In this document: positions 18,714 through 28,631 of the stretch, piece by piece | Layout: each line of letters starts with the position of its first letter | How positions within the stretch are numbered: the stretch's first letter is position 1 | NCBI GenBank assembly: GCA_900316315.1 | Contig: ONCK01000009.1 | Coordinates: forward strand, 1-64,000 | Direction: 5' to 3' | DNA length: 64,000 nt | Source of the DNA: an uncultured Prevotellaceae bacterium | GTDB lineage: Bacteria; Bacteroidota; Bacteroidia; Bacteroidales; Bacteroidaceae | The notes under the pieces: model-generated | What the model was told of the DNA's origin: nothing | What the model saw: the letters and a program-made list of their open reading frames with translations, nothing else | Databases searched by the model: none | Position numbers and translations under genes: made by a program

Positions 18714-19001
18714 TTTTTTATATAATAAATTCGGTATACTGCCTCGTACAGGAGCTGATGTTGTGATGACAAGTCGCCTTGTAAGCGCAACAAGGTCGGA
18801 TGTAGTTTAAACTAGGTCGGACTTAGTTTAAACTGGAAGGCGAGTTGTTGTCGCCTGATAGCCAACTAGTTACGAGAAAACCAAATCTTGTTTATAATTC
18901 GTTGGATTTCAGCGAGTTACAAAGGCGTCTTGAGGGGATTTGCGCCATTTTGTCTTCGGGAGAAGCGAAGACACTCAGCTCAATTTTCTTATTATAAAAA
19001 A
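18714..19001 (+). repeat. Interspersed ~290-bp repeat element, copy 2
   Basis: This complete copy is bounded by AT blocks TTTTTTATATAATAAAT (18714-18730) and TTTTCTTATTATAAAAAA (18984-19001). The 80-bp core is at 18769-18848, with outer pairing arms ACAAGTCGCCTT and AAGGCGAGTTGT and the internal GTTTAAAC palindrome. A second inverted pair, TTTATAATTC with GAGTTACAAA, lies in the right half. Flanking arms related to those of copy 4 extend to about 18603 and beyond 19081. It has no coding content. Confidence 0.9.
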
Positions 19002-19398
19002 TGATTGTTCCTTTAAGTTCTTGGGGCATCGTGTGCTTGTGCTGCTAGGCTTGACCTTCACAGGATGATTTACGGCAAAGTGCGGAAAACTTCCAGGGAA
19101 AGTTAGGCGGTAAGGAGGCACAATGGGACGGCAGGGGGATCGTGATTGAGCCCATGGGGAACATCATCGTGCAGTGGGATAAGTAATCAGGACAACGTTG
19201 GTTTCATCCCCGCTTAAAGGCCGAACGGGTATCGTCCGTCACGGATGTCTACCAGCGGTCCCGCGATGAGGGTAGAGGAGGAGTCGTCGGATGACCTTCT
19301 GCGGTCGGCGAAGAAGGTTTTACTCCTTCCTTCAACGTTTTTTCTGCTGACTCCGGATATGCCGGTGAGGGATTTTCGATCCAGAGGATGTCTCCGGT
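19002..19398. other. Gene-free stretch right of repeat copy 2
   Basis: No gene is supported. Around 19081 the sequence TGCGGAAAACTTCCAGGG matches the right arm of copy 4 near 53552 and of copy 1 near 307. A short minus-strand frame at 19249-19497 has no family features. Confidence 0.5.
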
Positions 19399-19440
19399 GT
19401 AAATACGGCAGCGGCGTGAAGTAAATGCTTCACGCCGCTG
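19399..19440 (-). terminator. Terminator for the unknown lipoprotein gene
   Basis: CAGCGGCGTGAAG (19409-19421) pairs perfectly with CTTCACGCCGCTG (19428-19440), 6-base loop. On the minus strand it is followed by a TATTTACA tract, about 65 bp after the stop. Confidence 0.75.
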
Positions 19441-19503
19441 AGAGGTATATGTTGCTAGTGCGGTAGGCAGGGTCGGGATGACGCTGCCCGACGTCAACCT
19501 TGT

Positions 19504-20700
19504 CTACTCGGTTGTTGGAGCTTCGGTACGATAACTCGTGCGCGAGATGATGTAGTTCTCAGGATTCTTCTTGTTGGAGAAGGTCACGCTTGAATTGAAG
19601 ACGGCCTTGTAGACTGCAGTCGCAATCTTGTTGGTCTGCTGTTCGTCCGCACCCTCCTTGAGGCAGTAACTGTGTACCTCAATGGTGAGCCCGTCGGAAG
19701 TCTCATTGAGCAGCTTGGCGATAAGAGCCTTCACTTCATCGTTGACGGTGACATGGATCTTGATGGCATCGCTTGCATGCTCCACTGTGACGTTGACTGG
19801 TACTTCGGAGTCTCCTATTTTGTAGTACGCCTGGTAAGTGCGGATGGCGAAGTCGTCAGCCTCTACTTGGTACTCGCGACTCAAGGGGATGTTGACGGTC
19901 ATACCGTCAATCTCGGAGCAGCGTATATGGATACTGGTCTTGATCTCGCCCCAGTCCTTGTGCTCCTGTTCGTGCACATTGACTTCTACGAGACCGGGCA
20001 CGATTTTCGGCTTGGTCTGTGTGCCTTCCGGATCATATGTTTTGGTAATCTCCTCGCCTTGAGAAGTCTCTGAGATGTCCTGGGTCTCCTTGCTGGTCAA
20101 GATACCGTCGACATGCCAGCAGTAATCACTGGGGACATACTTGGCCACATACCAGATGACCTTGTAGTCGTCGGCATTGAGTCCCGGCTTGTAGGAGTCC
20201 AGCATGCCTTGGATGTCGGGCTGGTCTACGATGACCTTGGAAGTGTTGACGCCATCGGGAGCATAGATGTAGCTATAGACGCCTACGAGTTTGCTATTGT
20301 CTGCTTGCTGATACAGAGGCTGAGTAAGGTCAATCACACCCCCATGTAATTGGTCATTCTCGGTGGTCTGAGTAGAGATATAATTGTACTTGCCCGTAGG
20401 AATGTACTGCTCGGGGGGATAACTCTTGGGTTCCTCCTGTATCTTGCCGTCGACGCGGATGAAGAAGTAGGCTCTGGCTTGATTCCAGCCGGCTATGGTG
20501 GTCGACGCGGTCTCAGTAGCCTTCATCGGTGACAGGGATATGGAGTCGTTGGCGCCACGGATCTGCATGGTCGTCGTAGGTACGGTGAGCTTGTCGTTAG
20601 GTTGGGTCTCGGGGATTTGCTCTGTGATATCGCTAGAGCATCCTGCAAAGAGCAGAAGCATGGCTGCCAAGAGATAGCTAAAGGAATTCTTCTGTTTCAT
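19504..20700 (-). CDS. Lipoprotein of unknown function
   Basis: A 398-residue lipoprotein. The signal peptide FSYLLAAMLLLFAGC ends in a lipobox (FAGC, Cys21), followed by a Ser/Thr/Pro-rich linker. The mature part is acidic and beta-rich with many Tyr/Trp residues (VIWYVAKYVPSDYCWHVDG, IHIRCSEIDGMTVNIPLS, VPVNVTVEHASDAIKIHVTV). The size and start resemble fimbrillin-type lipoproteins, but I cannot place it in a family, so this is speculative. The gene is monocistronic, with its own promoter and terminator, beside repeat copy 2. Confidence 0.75.
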   Translation of the reverse strand: MKQKNSFSYLLAAMLLLFAGCSSDITEQIPETQPNDKLTVPTTTMQIRGANDSISLSPMKATETASTTIAGWNQARAYFFIRVDGKIQEEPKSYPPEQYIPTGKYNYISTQTTENDQLHGGVIDLTQPLYQQADNSKLVGVYSYIYAPDGVNTSKVIVDQPDIQGMLDSYKPGLNADDYKVIWYVAKYVPSDYCWHVDGILTSKETQDISETSQGEEITKTYDPEGTQTKPKIVPGLVEVNVHEQEHKDWGEIKTSIHIRCSEIDGMTVNIPLSREYQVEADDFAIRTYQAYYKIGDSEVPVNVTVEHASDAIKIHVTVNDEVKALIAKLLNETSDGLTIEVHSYCLKEGADEQQTNKIATAVYKAVFNSSVTFSNKKNPENYIISRTSYRTEAPTTE

Positions 20701-21099
20701 TATGATGTAATTTTTTATGGTCTGGTTCTTTCTATACTAATTTATTATGTTAAGGTAACAATGAGTCGATCGTAACTGCCTGTATCCCAGATGTTGTGCA
20801 TAAGGCGCTTTTTTGAGGTGCAAAGGTAACATGTAGAGATAATGCTCTGAGTCAAAAACATTTAAAAAAGAAGTTTGTGAATAATTTTTATTTGCCTGAT
20901 ATTCATGCAGCTCTGATGTCGGACACAATCAGATGGTCCTGAAAAGAGGCAGTATCGGATGAGCTCTGGATGGGCAGGGAACAGATGTCAACAGCATCTG
21001 GCATGGCATCGGCGCGGACTGGACTGGCTATAGTTATGTGGGATTGGGGCTGAACGGGGCGGCGGCTGAATGCGCGTACGTCGGCTTGGGTAAGTAAGA
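20701..21099. other. Gene-free stretch between the lipoprotein gene and the pyr operon terminator
   Basis: It holds a promoter candidate for the lipoprotein gene on its left side (a TACCTTTG box at 20821-20828) and otherwise nothing I recognise. Confidence 0.55.
20821..20828 (-). promoter_or_regulatory. Candidate -7 box for the unknown lipoprotein gene (TACCTTTG)
   Basis: A perfect TAnnTTTG match on the minus strand, about 120 bp before the start codon. TTTG lies 24 bp upstream, wider than usual. Confidence 0.45.
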
Positions 21100-21132
21100 A
21101 GGCCGAACCTTGCAGTGTGCAAGGTCCGGCCT
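21100..21132 (-). terminator. Terminator of the pyr operon
   Basis: AGGCCGAACCTTGCA (21100-21114) pairs with TGCAAGGTCCGGCCT (21118-21132) with one mismatch and a 3-base loop, about 90 bp after the pyrB stop. The T-tract on the minus strand is short (TTCTTACTT). Confidence 0.75.
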
Positions 21133-21222
21133 AGATGGGATATGGATAGGAAATGAGGCTGGCGCAGGGTAGCGGGACAGCTGCGACTGCGGGCCTGTGG
21201 GGGAGGATGTCTGGAGGAAGGA

Positions 21223-22302
21223 CTATCTGATGCGTGTGTCGCAGTAGGCACAGCGCGTGACGCCGTCGGCAGATCGGTAGTAGAGGGGCTCTACATCCTC
21301 ATTGTTGCAGATGCACTTGGAGTTGTGACAGTGCAGGGTGGAATCTTGGAAGGTCTTGCGGCTGGGCGGTGTCTCGTGGGCGGGATCGTCTTGCCAGTCG
21401 AGCAGACGGCACATGAGCGCCATGCGGACAAATTTGCCGTTCTCCACTTGCCGGAAGTAGGCGGCACGCGGGTCTGCGTCTACGTCCTTGGCAATCTCGT
21501 TGACGCGGGGAAGGGGGTGGAGCACGGTCATATCCGGACGAGCGAGCTTCATTTTTTCGGCGTTGAGCACGAAGCTGTCTTTGACGCGGTCATACTCGTC
21601 TTCGTCGAGGAAACGCTCCTTTTGCACACGGGTCATATAGAGGACGTCGAGGCGGGGAATGGCGGCCTCGAGGGAGGGGACCTCCTCATAGTGTATACCG
21701 AGGCGGTCGCACACGTCCTGCTTGATGTAGTCGGGGAGCTTGAGCTCGTCGGGTGCGATGAGGATGACGTGGATATCTTCGTAGCGGGAGAGCGCCTTGA
21801 TGAGCGAGTGTACGGTGCGGCCGAAGCGCAGGTCACCACAGAAGCCGATGGTGATGCCCGAGATGTGACCCAGTTCGCGCTGGATGGTCAGCAGGTCGGT
21901 GAGGGTCTGTGTGGGATGGCTGTGGGAGCCGTCGCCGGCATTGATGATGGGCACGCGGCTCACCTGGGAGGCGACGAGAGGCGCACCCTCGACGCTGTGG
22001 CGCATGGCGATGATATCTGCGAAGCAGCCGACGACGCGTACGGTATCCTGGACGGTCTCTCCCTTGGAGACGGAGCTGCTGCGTGCGTCGCTAAAGCCGA
22101 GCACATTGCCGCCCAGTTCCATCATGGCGCTGGTGAAACTGAGGCGCGTACGCGTAGAGGGCTCGTAGAAGAGTGTAGCCAGCTTCTTGCCGCACATGCG
22201 CTGGCTGTACTGGCTGCGGTGAGCGATGATGTCCTGTGCCAGGGCGATGATGTCGTCGGTTTCCTGGCGGCTGAGATCGGTGGGATCAATGAGATGTTTC
22301 AT
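21223..22302 (-). CDS. pyrB: Aspartate carbamoyltransferase catalytic chain fused to a PyrI-type zinc domain
   Basis: Condenses carbamoyl phosphate and aspartate to carbamoyl-aspartate, step 2 of UMP synthesis. Residues ~1-305 are a full ATCase catalytic chain: carbamoyl-phosphate loop FYEPSTRTRLSF, SVSKGETVQDT, HPTQTLTDL and HPLPRVNEI. The total of 359 residues exceeds the usual ~305-310. The extra C terminus holds Cys-x4-Cys (CHNSKC) and, about 20 residues later, Cys-x2-Cys (CAYC). This matches the zinc-binding domain of the regulatory chain PyrI (CPNSNC and CKYC in E. coli). The nucleotide-binding half of PyrI is absent, and no separate pyrI is seen. It is the last gene of the pyr operon, 36 bp after pyrE. 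Confidence 0.95.
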   Translation of the reverse strand: MKHLIDPTDLSRQETDDIIALAQDIIAHRSQYSQRMCGKKLATLFYEPSTRTRLSFTSAMMELGGNVLGFSDARSSSVSKGETVQDTVRVVGCFADIIAMRHSVEGAPLVASQVSRVPIINAGDGSHSHPTQTLTDLLTIQRELGHISGITIGFCGDLRFGRTVHSLIKALSRYEDIHVILIAPDELKLPDYIKQDVCDRLGIHYEEVPSLEAAIPRLDVLYMTRVQKERFLDEDEYDRVKDSFVLNAEKMKLARPDMTVLHPLPRVNEIAKDVDADPRAAYFRQVENGKFVRMALMCRLLDWQDDPAHETPPSRKTFQDSTLHCHNSKCICNNEDVEPLYYRSADGVTRCAYCDTRIR

Positions 22303-22338
22303 AGTGTATGATAATATAGTCGAGGGGACAGACTTAAA

Positions 22339-22971
22339 TCATTTTATCCAGGACTCGTCGGAGGGATTGTCGCGAAACGTGAGGATGCGGACCTTGGCTT
22401 CGGGGGTGATAAGTCCCTGCTCGACGGCGACATCTACGAGGGTGTCCAGATTGGAGAGGGAGTAGTTGACGGTATGGGCGGCGGCGATGCGGTCGAGTCC
22501 CTTCTGCATGCCGTAGGTAAAGATGCTGACGATGCCGAGTACGTCGGCCTGGGCCTCACGCAGGGCCTCAACGACATCGATGCAGCTGCCGGCGGTGGAG
22601 ATCAGGTCTTCGACGACGACGACCTTGGTGTCCGAGTCAAGACGTCCCTCTATACGGTTGGCACGTCCGTGGTCCTTGGCGCTGCTGCGGACGTAGCCCA
22701 TAGGGAGTCCGAGGATAGTGGCGGTAATGGCGGCGTGGGCGATGCCGGCAGTAGATGTGCCCATGAGCATCTGGCACTCAGGGAAGTGCTCTTTGACGAG
22801 TTGTGCGAGCCCGTTCTCGACGTGCTCTCTTACCTCGGGGGCGGAGAGGGTCAGACGATTGTCACAGTAGATAGGACTTTTTATGCCGCTGGCCCAGGTA
22901 AAGGGCTGGTCGGGGCGCAGAAAGACGGCGCCGATGCGGAGCAGGTCTTTGGCTATTTCTTGTTGGATCAT
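22339..22971 (-). CDS. pyrE: Orotate phosphoribosyltransferase
   Basis: Converts orotate and PRPP to OMP, step 5 of the pathway. The 210-residue product has the usual length. The PRPP-binding motif is VVVVEDLISTAGSC, and upstream is the orotate-binding segment KSPIYCDNRLTLS. The start MIQQEIAKDLL (22971) fits the family; the open frame continues upstream into pyrF in another frame and is not used. The gene lies 28 bp after pyrF and 36 bp before pyrB. Confidence 0.96.
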   Translation of the reverse strand: MIQQEIAKDLLRIGAVFLRPDQPFTWASGIKSPIYCDNRLTLSAPEVREHVENGLAQLVKEHFPECQMLMGTSTAGIAHAAITATILGLPMGYVRSSAKDHGRANRIEGRLDSDTKVVVVEDLISTAGSCIDVVEALREAQADVLGIVSIFTYGMQKGLDRIAAAHTVNYSLSNLDTLVDVAVEQGLITPEAKVRILTFRDNPSDESWIK

Positions 22972-22999
22972 GATGATGGGGTATTTGGTTGAAGATGGA

Positions 23000-23698
23000 T
23001 TATCCCAAAAACTCGCGGATACAGCGCTCATAGGCTGCGACGGGGTCGGCGGCCTGCGTGATGGGGCGTCCGACGACGATGTAGTCACTGCCGATCTCGC
23101 GGGCACGGGCCGGCGTGGTGATACGTACTTGGTCGTCCTTGGCAGCGTCGGCAAAGCGGATGCCGGGTGTCACGGTCAGAAATTGGGCGCCGCAGTGCTG
23201 CTTGACGAGACTCGACTCGAGGGGTGAGCAGACTACGCCGTCGAGTCCGGACTGCTGGGCGTTGACAGCATAGTGGACGATGGTATCCTGTATGGACGCT
23301 CCGATGAGAAGCTCTTGCTGCATGCGTTCCTGGCTGGTCGAGGTGAGCTGCGTGACGGCGATGAGCAGGGGGCGCGTGCCGTCGGGACGGGTGAGGCCTT
23401 CGATGGCTGCACGCATCATCTCGGAGGTACCGGCGGCATGGACATTGGTCATATCTACGTCGAGCTGGCTGAGTACGCGCATGGCTTTCTTCACGGTATT
23501 AGGGATGTCGTGGAGCTTAAGGTCGAGGAAGATCTTATGTCCACGGCGCTTGATTTCGCGCACGATAGACGGGCCCTCGGCGTAGTAGAGTTCCATGCCG
23601 ATCTTGACGAAGGGCTTGCGGCCGTGAAACTGGTCGAGGAAACTTAGCGTGTCGGCGGCGCTGCTAAAATCGCACGCGATGATGACGTCTTTTGCCAT
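23000..23698 (-). CDS. pyrF: Orotidine 5'-phosphate decarboxylase
   Basis: Decarboxylates OMP to UMP, the last step of the pathway. The 232-residue product is of the type I class, with the catalytic DxKxxDI array [13 protein letters not shown], an N-terminal Asp (IACDFSS) and the phosphate-gripper region near the C terminus ([11 protein letters not shown]). It lies in the pyr operon, 66 bp after pyrD and 28 bp before pyrE. Confidence 0.96.
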   Translation of the reverse strand: MAKDVIIACDFSSAADTLSFLDQFHGRKPFVKIGMELYYAEGPSIVREIKRRGHKIFLDLKLHDIPNTVKKAMRVLSQLDVDMTNVHAAGTSEMMRAAIEGLTRPDGTRPLLIAVTQLTSTSQERMQQELLIGASIQDTIVHYAVNAQQSGLDGVVCSPLESSLVKQHCGAQFLTVTPGIRFADAAKDDQVRITTPARAREIGSDYIVVGRPITQAADPVAAYERCIREFLG

Positions 23699-23764
23699 AG
23701 TCTGATGAGGTATATAAGAGTTTATTGTGTAGTGGATCGTATATGTGAGGTATAAGTCCCGAGG

Positions 23765-24694
23765 TCAGGACTTGGGCAGAGCGGCTCCGATGATGTCGCT
23801 GATATGGTCTATCTTGAGACGGTCAAGCTCGGCGGGCAGCTGCTCGATAATCTCCTTGCAAGCCATGGGGCGGCGCAGATTGGCCGCGCCGACCTGAACT
23901 GCCGTGGCGCCAGCCATCATCATCTCGATGACATCGCGGGCTGTGCTGACGCCGCCGCATCCTATAATGGGTACGGGGCAGGCCTGGGCGACCTGGTAGA
24001 CCATTCTGATAGCTAAGGGCAGGATGGCGGGGCCGGAGAGCCCGCCCGTGGTGTTGGCCAGTACGGGCTGGCGACGGCGCGGGTCAATGCGCATGCCCAT
24101 GAGGGTGTTGATGAGCGTGAGTCCGTCGGCTCCTGCATCGACACAAGCGCGGGCGATGCTGACGATGTCAGTCACGTTAGGACTCAGCTTGAGATAGACG
24201 GGCTTGTGGGTGACGGCCTTGACGGCGCGGGTCACTGCTGCGGCCTGCTCAGGCGAGGTGCCGAAGGCGAGCCCGCCTCCGTGTACATTGGGGCAGGAGA
24301 TATTGACTTCGAGAATGGCGACCTGCTCCTCGGCGTCCATCTTCTGACAGGTCTGGACGTAGTCTTGTATGGAGAAGCCGCTGACATTGGCGATGATGGG
24401 CTGATGGAAGCAGGCGCGGAGCTTGGGTAGCTCGTTGCTGATGACTTGGTCTACACCGGGGTTTTGGAGTCCGACGGCGTTGAGCAGACCTGATGGGGCT
24501 TCGGCGATACGTGGGAGCGGATTGCCGTAGCGTGGGAGCGCCGTGGTCCCCTTGATGGAGATAGAGCCCAGGATATCGATGTCGTAGACTTGGGCCATCT
24601 CGTAACCAAATCCGAAGGTGCCGCTGGCAGGTATGATGGGATTTTGCAGACGTACGCTGCCGAGCTCAACAGCGAGGCGGTTGGTTGTTACCAT
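23765..24694 (-). CDS. pyrD: Dihydroorotate dehydrogenase, catalytic subunit (class 1B)
   Basis: Oxidises dihydroorotate to orotate using FMN; in class 1B, electrons pass through PyrK to NAD+. The 309-residue product shows ASGTFGFGYE, the active-site Cys segment EVNISCPNVHGGG, SPNVTDIVSIA and the FMN-phosphate loop IIGCGGVSTARD. The start [12 protein letters not shown] (24694) overlaps pyrK by 7 bp, indicating translational coupling. The longer upstream frame lacks homology features. Presence of the partner PyrK beside it supports class 1B over 1A or 2. Confidence 0.96.
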   Translation of the reverse strand: MVTTNRLAVELGSVRLQNPIIPASGTFGFGYEMAQVYDIDILGSISIKGTTALPRYGNPLPRIAEAPSGLLNAVGLQNPGVDQVISNELPKLRACFHQPIIANVSGFSIQDYVQTCQKMDAEEQVAILEVNISCPNVHGGGLAFGTSPEQAAAVTRAVKAVTHKPVYLKLSPNVTDIVSIARACVDAGADGLTLINTLMGMRIDPRRRQPVLANTTGGLSGPAILPLAIRMVYQVAQACPVPIIGCGGVSTARDVIEMMMAGATAVQVGAANLRRPMACKEIIEQLPAELDRLKIDHISDIIGAALPKS

Positions 24695-25425
24695 ATGAGT
24701 TCCTCCTTTCTGAAGACGGGGCCTTCCTTGCAGACGCGCTGAGGCCCTTGCCTGGTCTCGATACTGCATCCCATGCAGATGCCGAATCCGCAGCCCATCC
24801 GGGCTTCCAGACTGACTTCACCGCTATAGTCGAGGCTATGGCACAGGGCGGAGAGCATGGGCATGGGACCACAGGCGTAGAAGTAGTCGGCCTGTATGTT
24901 GTGGGCACGGATGGCATCGGTCACGAAGCCCTTGGTGCCTACATCGCCCTTGACAGTAGAGACATAGACTTGGGCACCGAGCTGCTGAAACCGCTTCAAG
25001 TAGAAGCAGTCAGCCCATGAGGTAAACCCGAGTACGATAGTAACTTGACAATGCAGGCCAATCAAGTCTTTGGTCAAGTGGTAGAGCGGCGCGGCACCGA
25101 TACCGCCGCCGACAAGCAGGATGTTGCGCGACTGGTCGGGCAAGCTGAAGCCGTTGCCCAGCCCCGTGAGCAAGTCAAGCTGGGTACCTGGAGACATCGA
25201 AGCCATTTGTGCAGTGCCCTCTCCGACGACCTTGTAGAGCAGCGAGACGCCCCGGGGCGTGAAGTCGGCCACTGAGATAGGCCGCCTCAGATAGTGTCCT
25301 GGCAAGGAGAGATTGACGAACTGCCCGGAGCGGGTCACATCGGAGGCATCGCCTGTCAGTGTCATGCAGTAGATGTCTTGTGCGATCTGCTCGTTGGCTG
25401 TCAGTGTGAAAGTGGCTTGCTTCAT
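24688..25425 (-). CDS. pyrK: Dihydroorotate dehydrogenase electron-transfer subunit
   Basis: FAD and [2Fe-2S] protein that passes electrons from PyrD to NAD+. The 245-residue product has the flavin-binding RRPISVADF segment, the nucleotide-binding [12 protein letters not shown] loop and a C-terminal iron-sulfur cluster site with spaced cysteines ([12 protein letters not shown], then RVCKEGP). It overlaps carB by 4 bp (ATGA) and pyrD by 7 bp, so the three genes are tightly coupled. Confidence 0.95.
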   Translation of the reverse strand: MKQATFTLTANEQIAQDIYCMTLTGDASDVTRSGQFVNLSLPGHYLRRPISVADFTPRGVSLLYKVVGEGTAQMASMSPGTQLDLLTGLGNGFSLPDQSRNILLVGGGIGAAPLYHLTKDLIGLHCQVTIVLGFTSWADCFYLKRFQQLGAQVYVSTVKGDVGTKGFVTDAIRAHNIQADYFYACGPMPMLSALCHSLDYSGEVSLEARMGCGFGICMGCSIETRQGPQRVCKEGPVFRKEELIW

Positions 25426-28400
25426 CGTCCTATCATGTGGCCCTTGTACTCGGCATCGATGGTGGAGACTCCCATAGTGATGTCCTCAAGCACATCTAGG
25501 AGTACGCGCACAGTCTCAAAGGCTGTGAAGAGTGTGACATTGTTCTCAATAGCTGCTTGTCGGATTTCGTAGCCGTCGCGGCGGGTATGGTGCTGATTGA
25601 TGTCAATCTTGTTGATGACATAAGTCACGTGTCCTTTGCGTATAGCCTCGACGATATCGTCGCTGCCCTCGCTGAGCTTGTGCAGGCAGTGGGTACGGAT
25701 ACCGTTCTTCTTGAGGAACTCTGCAGTACCCGGGGTGGCCTCGATATTAAATCCGAGCTTGTAGAAACGGCGTATGAGGGGTAGCGCCTCACGCTTGTAG
25801 TCGTCGGCAATAGTGACGAGCACGGTGCCATAGTTGACAACTGTCATGCCGCTGGCTTGGAGCGACTTGTAGAGCGCCCGGCGCAAGGACTTATCGTATC
25901 CGATGGCCTCGCCCGTAGACTTCATCTCGGGGGAGAGATAGGAGTCGGCGCCTTTCAACTTGGCGAAGGAGAAGGCAGGGGACTTGACATAGTGGCGCTT
26001 CTGCTCGGTATGGTAGACAGTAGTAATGCCTTGTTCGGCCAGAGAGTGGCCCAGCATGACTCGGGTAGCAATCCTGGCCATCTCTACACCGGTACTCTTG
26101 GAGAGGAAGGGCACAGTGCGTGACGAGCGGGGGTTGACCTCGATGACGTAGACCTTATCCTGCGGGTCGACGATGAACTGTATATTGTACAGACCGACGA
26201 TTCCGATGGCGAGGCCGAGACGTACGGTGTACTCGATAATGGTCTTTTTGACTTCATCTGAGAGGCTGAAGGATGGATACACGCTGATGGAGTCACCAGA
26301 GTGGATACCAGTGTGCTCCACATGCTCCATGATGCCTGGGATGAAGACGTTCTTTCCGTCGCAGATGGCGTCTACTTCGGTCTCGCGGCCCATGATGTAT
26401 TTGTCGACGAGGACGGGGGCGTTTTCATTGATTTCTACGGCGTTGTGGAGGTAGTATCGCAGGGCCTGGGTGTTGCCTACGATTTGCATGGCGCGGCCTC
26501 CGAGTACGAAGCTGGGACGTACCAGCACAGGGTAGCCGATGCGCTCGGCGGCCTCGACACCTTTTTCGATGTCGGTGACGGCTTGTGCTTCGGGCTGGGG
26601 AATGCCTACCTCGCGCATGATATGTTCAAACTGCTTGCGGTCTTCTGCGCGGTCGATGGCCTTGAGGTCTGTGCCAATGATCTTGACTCCTCGCTTGACG
26701 AGGGGCTCTGCAAGATTGATGGCGGTCTGTCCGCCGAGCGTGACGATGACTCCGTCGGGCTTCTCGAGACGTATGACGTTCATGACATCCTCTGCGGTGA
26801 GGGGCTCGAAGTACAGTTTGTCGGAGATGGAGTAGTCGGTCGAGACCGTCTCGGGGTTGTTGTTGATGATAATGGCCTCGTAGCCTGCAGCCCGGATGGC
26901 CCAGATAGCGTGTACGGTGGAGTAGTCAAACTCTACGCCCTGTCCGATACGAATCGGCCCCGAGCCGAGTACAACTATCTTTTTGCGGTCGCTGACGACG
27001 GACTCGTTTTCGTCTTCATAGGTTGAGTAGAAGTAGGGGACGTAGCTGCTGAACTCGCTGGCGCATGTGTCTATCATCTTGTAGACGGGGAAGATGTTGT
27101 ACTCGATACGCTTTTGGTACACGTGGTCTTCGTCGCAGTCCCAGAGGCGGGCGATGTATTTGTCGCTGAAGCCCATGCGTTTCGCCTCGTAGAGTGTGTC
27201 GCGGTCGTCGACGTGGTCTTTGACGACATACTCGAAGTCTACGATGTTCTTGATTTTGTCAAGGAAGAACATGTCGATCTTTGTCCTGTCGTAGATAAGT
27301 GACATGTCGATGCCGCGGCTTACGAGTTCGGCGATGGCGTATATGCGGTCGTCGGTCGGACGCCGGATGTACTGGAGCATTTCCTCGGCCGACATATCGT
27401 CAAACTTCTTGTTGTAGATATGGCATACTCCGGTCTCGAGGGAACGTACGGCCTTGAGGAGGCTCTCCTCAAATGTACGGCCTACGCTCATGACCTCGCC
27501 GGTGGCCTTCATCTGAGTGCCCAGCTCGTTGTCGGCTTCGGCAAATTTGTCGAAGGGGAAGCGGGGTATCTTGGTGACGATATAGTCAAGGGCGGGCTCA
27601 AAGCTAGCCGGCGTGTTGGCAATAGCGATTTCGTCGAGGGTCATGCCCACAGCGATCTTGGCGCTCACGCGGGCGATGGGGTAGCCGCTGGCCTTGGAGG
27701 CAAGGGCTGAGGAGCGCGACACGCGGGGATTGACCTCGATGATGTAATAATTAAATGAGAGTGGGTCAAGCGCAAATTGCACATTGCATCCTCCCTCTAT
27801 CTTGAGGGCGCGGATGATTTTGAGGGCGCTGTCGCGCAGCATCTGATACTCTTTGTTGGTGAGCGTCTGGCTGGGTGCGACGACGATACTGTCTCCGGTG
27901 TGGATGCCGACGGGGTCGACGTTCTCCATATTACAGATAGTGATAGCGGTATCATTGTGGTCGCGCATCACCTCGTATTCGATTTCCTTGTATCCTCGTA
28001 TGCTCTTCTCAACGAGTACTTGATGTACGGGGCTGAGTACGAGCGCGTTTCTCATGATCTGCCGCAGTTCCTCCTCGTTGTCGGCAAATCCGCCGCCGGT
28101 ACCGCCGAGCGTGAAGGCGGGGCGCAGTACGACGGGGTAGCCTATCTCGTCGCGGGCGACGCGTACGGCGTCTTCGACGGTGGTGACAACGTCGCTCTTG
28201 AGCACCGGTTCGCCGAGGCTCAGGCAGAGTTCCTTAAACTTCTCACGGTCTTCAGCCTGCTCGATGCTCTGGAATGAGGTGCCCAGTATCTCTACCTGGC
28301 ACTCGTCGAGTACGCCCTTCTTGGCGAGCTGTACGGCGAGGTTGAGTCCCGTCTGGCCGCCGAGGCCAGGCAGTATGGCGTCGGGACGCTCGTACCTGAT

Positions 28401-28631
28401 GATTTTTGCCACGTACTCCAGTTTAAGCGGCTCCATGTATACTTTGTCCGCGATGTGGGTATCTGTCATGATGGTTGCGGGGTTGGAGTTGACGAGCACT
28501 ACTTCGTAGCCCTCTTCCTTGAGCGCGAGGCAGGCCTGCGTACCTGCGTAGTCAAACTCGGCGGCCTGTCCGATGACGATGGGACCTGAGCCGATGACCA
28601 TCACTTTGTGTATATCTGTTCTCTTAGGCAT
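25422..28631 (-). CDS. carB: Carbamoyl-phosphate synthase large subunit
   Basis: Makes carbamoyl phosphate from bicarbonate, ammonia and two ATP, feeding both pyrimidine and arginine synthesis. The 1069-residue product has the full length, with two homologous ATP-grasp halves: [26 protein letters not shown] and [12 protein letters not shown] in the first, [25 protein letters not shown] and [12 protein letters not shown] in the second. The C-terminal ~140 residues form the allosteric MGS-like domain. It overlaps carA by 8 bp and pyrK by 4 bp. Confidence 0.98.
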   Translation of the reverse strand: MPKRTDIHKVMVIGSGPIVIGQAAEFDYAGTQACLALKEEGYEVVLVNSNPATIMTDTHIADKVYMEPLKLEYVAKIIRYERPDAILPGLGGQTGLNLAVQLAKKGVLDECQVEILGTSFQSIEQAEDREKFKELCLSLGEPVLKSDVVTTVEDAVRVARDEIGYPVVLRPAFTLGGTGGGFADNEEELRQIMRNALVLSPVHQVLVEKSIRGYKEIEYEVMRDHNDTAITICNMENVDPVGIHTGDSIVVAPSQTLTNKEYQMLRDSALKIIRALKIEGGCNVQFALDPLSFNYYIIEVNPRVSRSSALASKASGYPIARVSAKIAVGMTLDEIAIANTPASFEPALDYIVTKIPRFPFDKFAEADNELGTQMKATGEVMSVGRTFEESLLKAVRSLETGVCHIYNKKFDDMSAEEMLQYIRRPTDDRIYAIAELVSRGIDMSLIYDRTKIDMFFLDKIKNIVDFEYVVKDHVDDRDTLYEAKRMGFSDKYIARLWDCDEDHVYQKRIEYNIFPVYKMIDTCASEFSSYVPYFYSTYEDENESVVSDRKKIVVLGSGPIRIGQGVEFDYSTVHAIWAIRAAGYEAIIINNNPETVSTDYSISDKLYFEPLTAEDVMNVIRLEKPDGVIVTLGGQTAINLAEPLVKRGVKIIGTDLKAIDRAEDRKQFEHIMREVGIPQPEAQAVTDIEKGVEAAERIGYPVLVRPSFVLGGRAMQIVGNTQALRYYLHNAVEINENAPVLVDKYIMGRETEVDAICDGKNVFIPGIMEHVEHTGIHSGDSISVYPSFSLSDEVKKTIIEYTVRLGLAIGIVGLYNIQFIVDPQDKVYVIEVNPRSSRTVPFLSKSTGVEMARIATRVMLGHSLAEQGITTVYHTEQKRHYVKSPAFSFAKLKGADSYLSPEMKSTGEAIGYDKSLRRALYKSLQASGMTVVNYGTVLVTIADDYKREALPLIRRFYKLGFNIEATPGTAEFLKKNGIRTHCLHKLSEGSDDIVEAIRKGHVTYVINKIDINQHHTRRDGYEIRQAAIENNVTLFTAFETVRVLLDVLEDITMGVSTIDAEYKGHMIGR

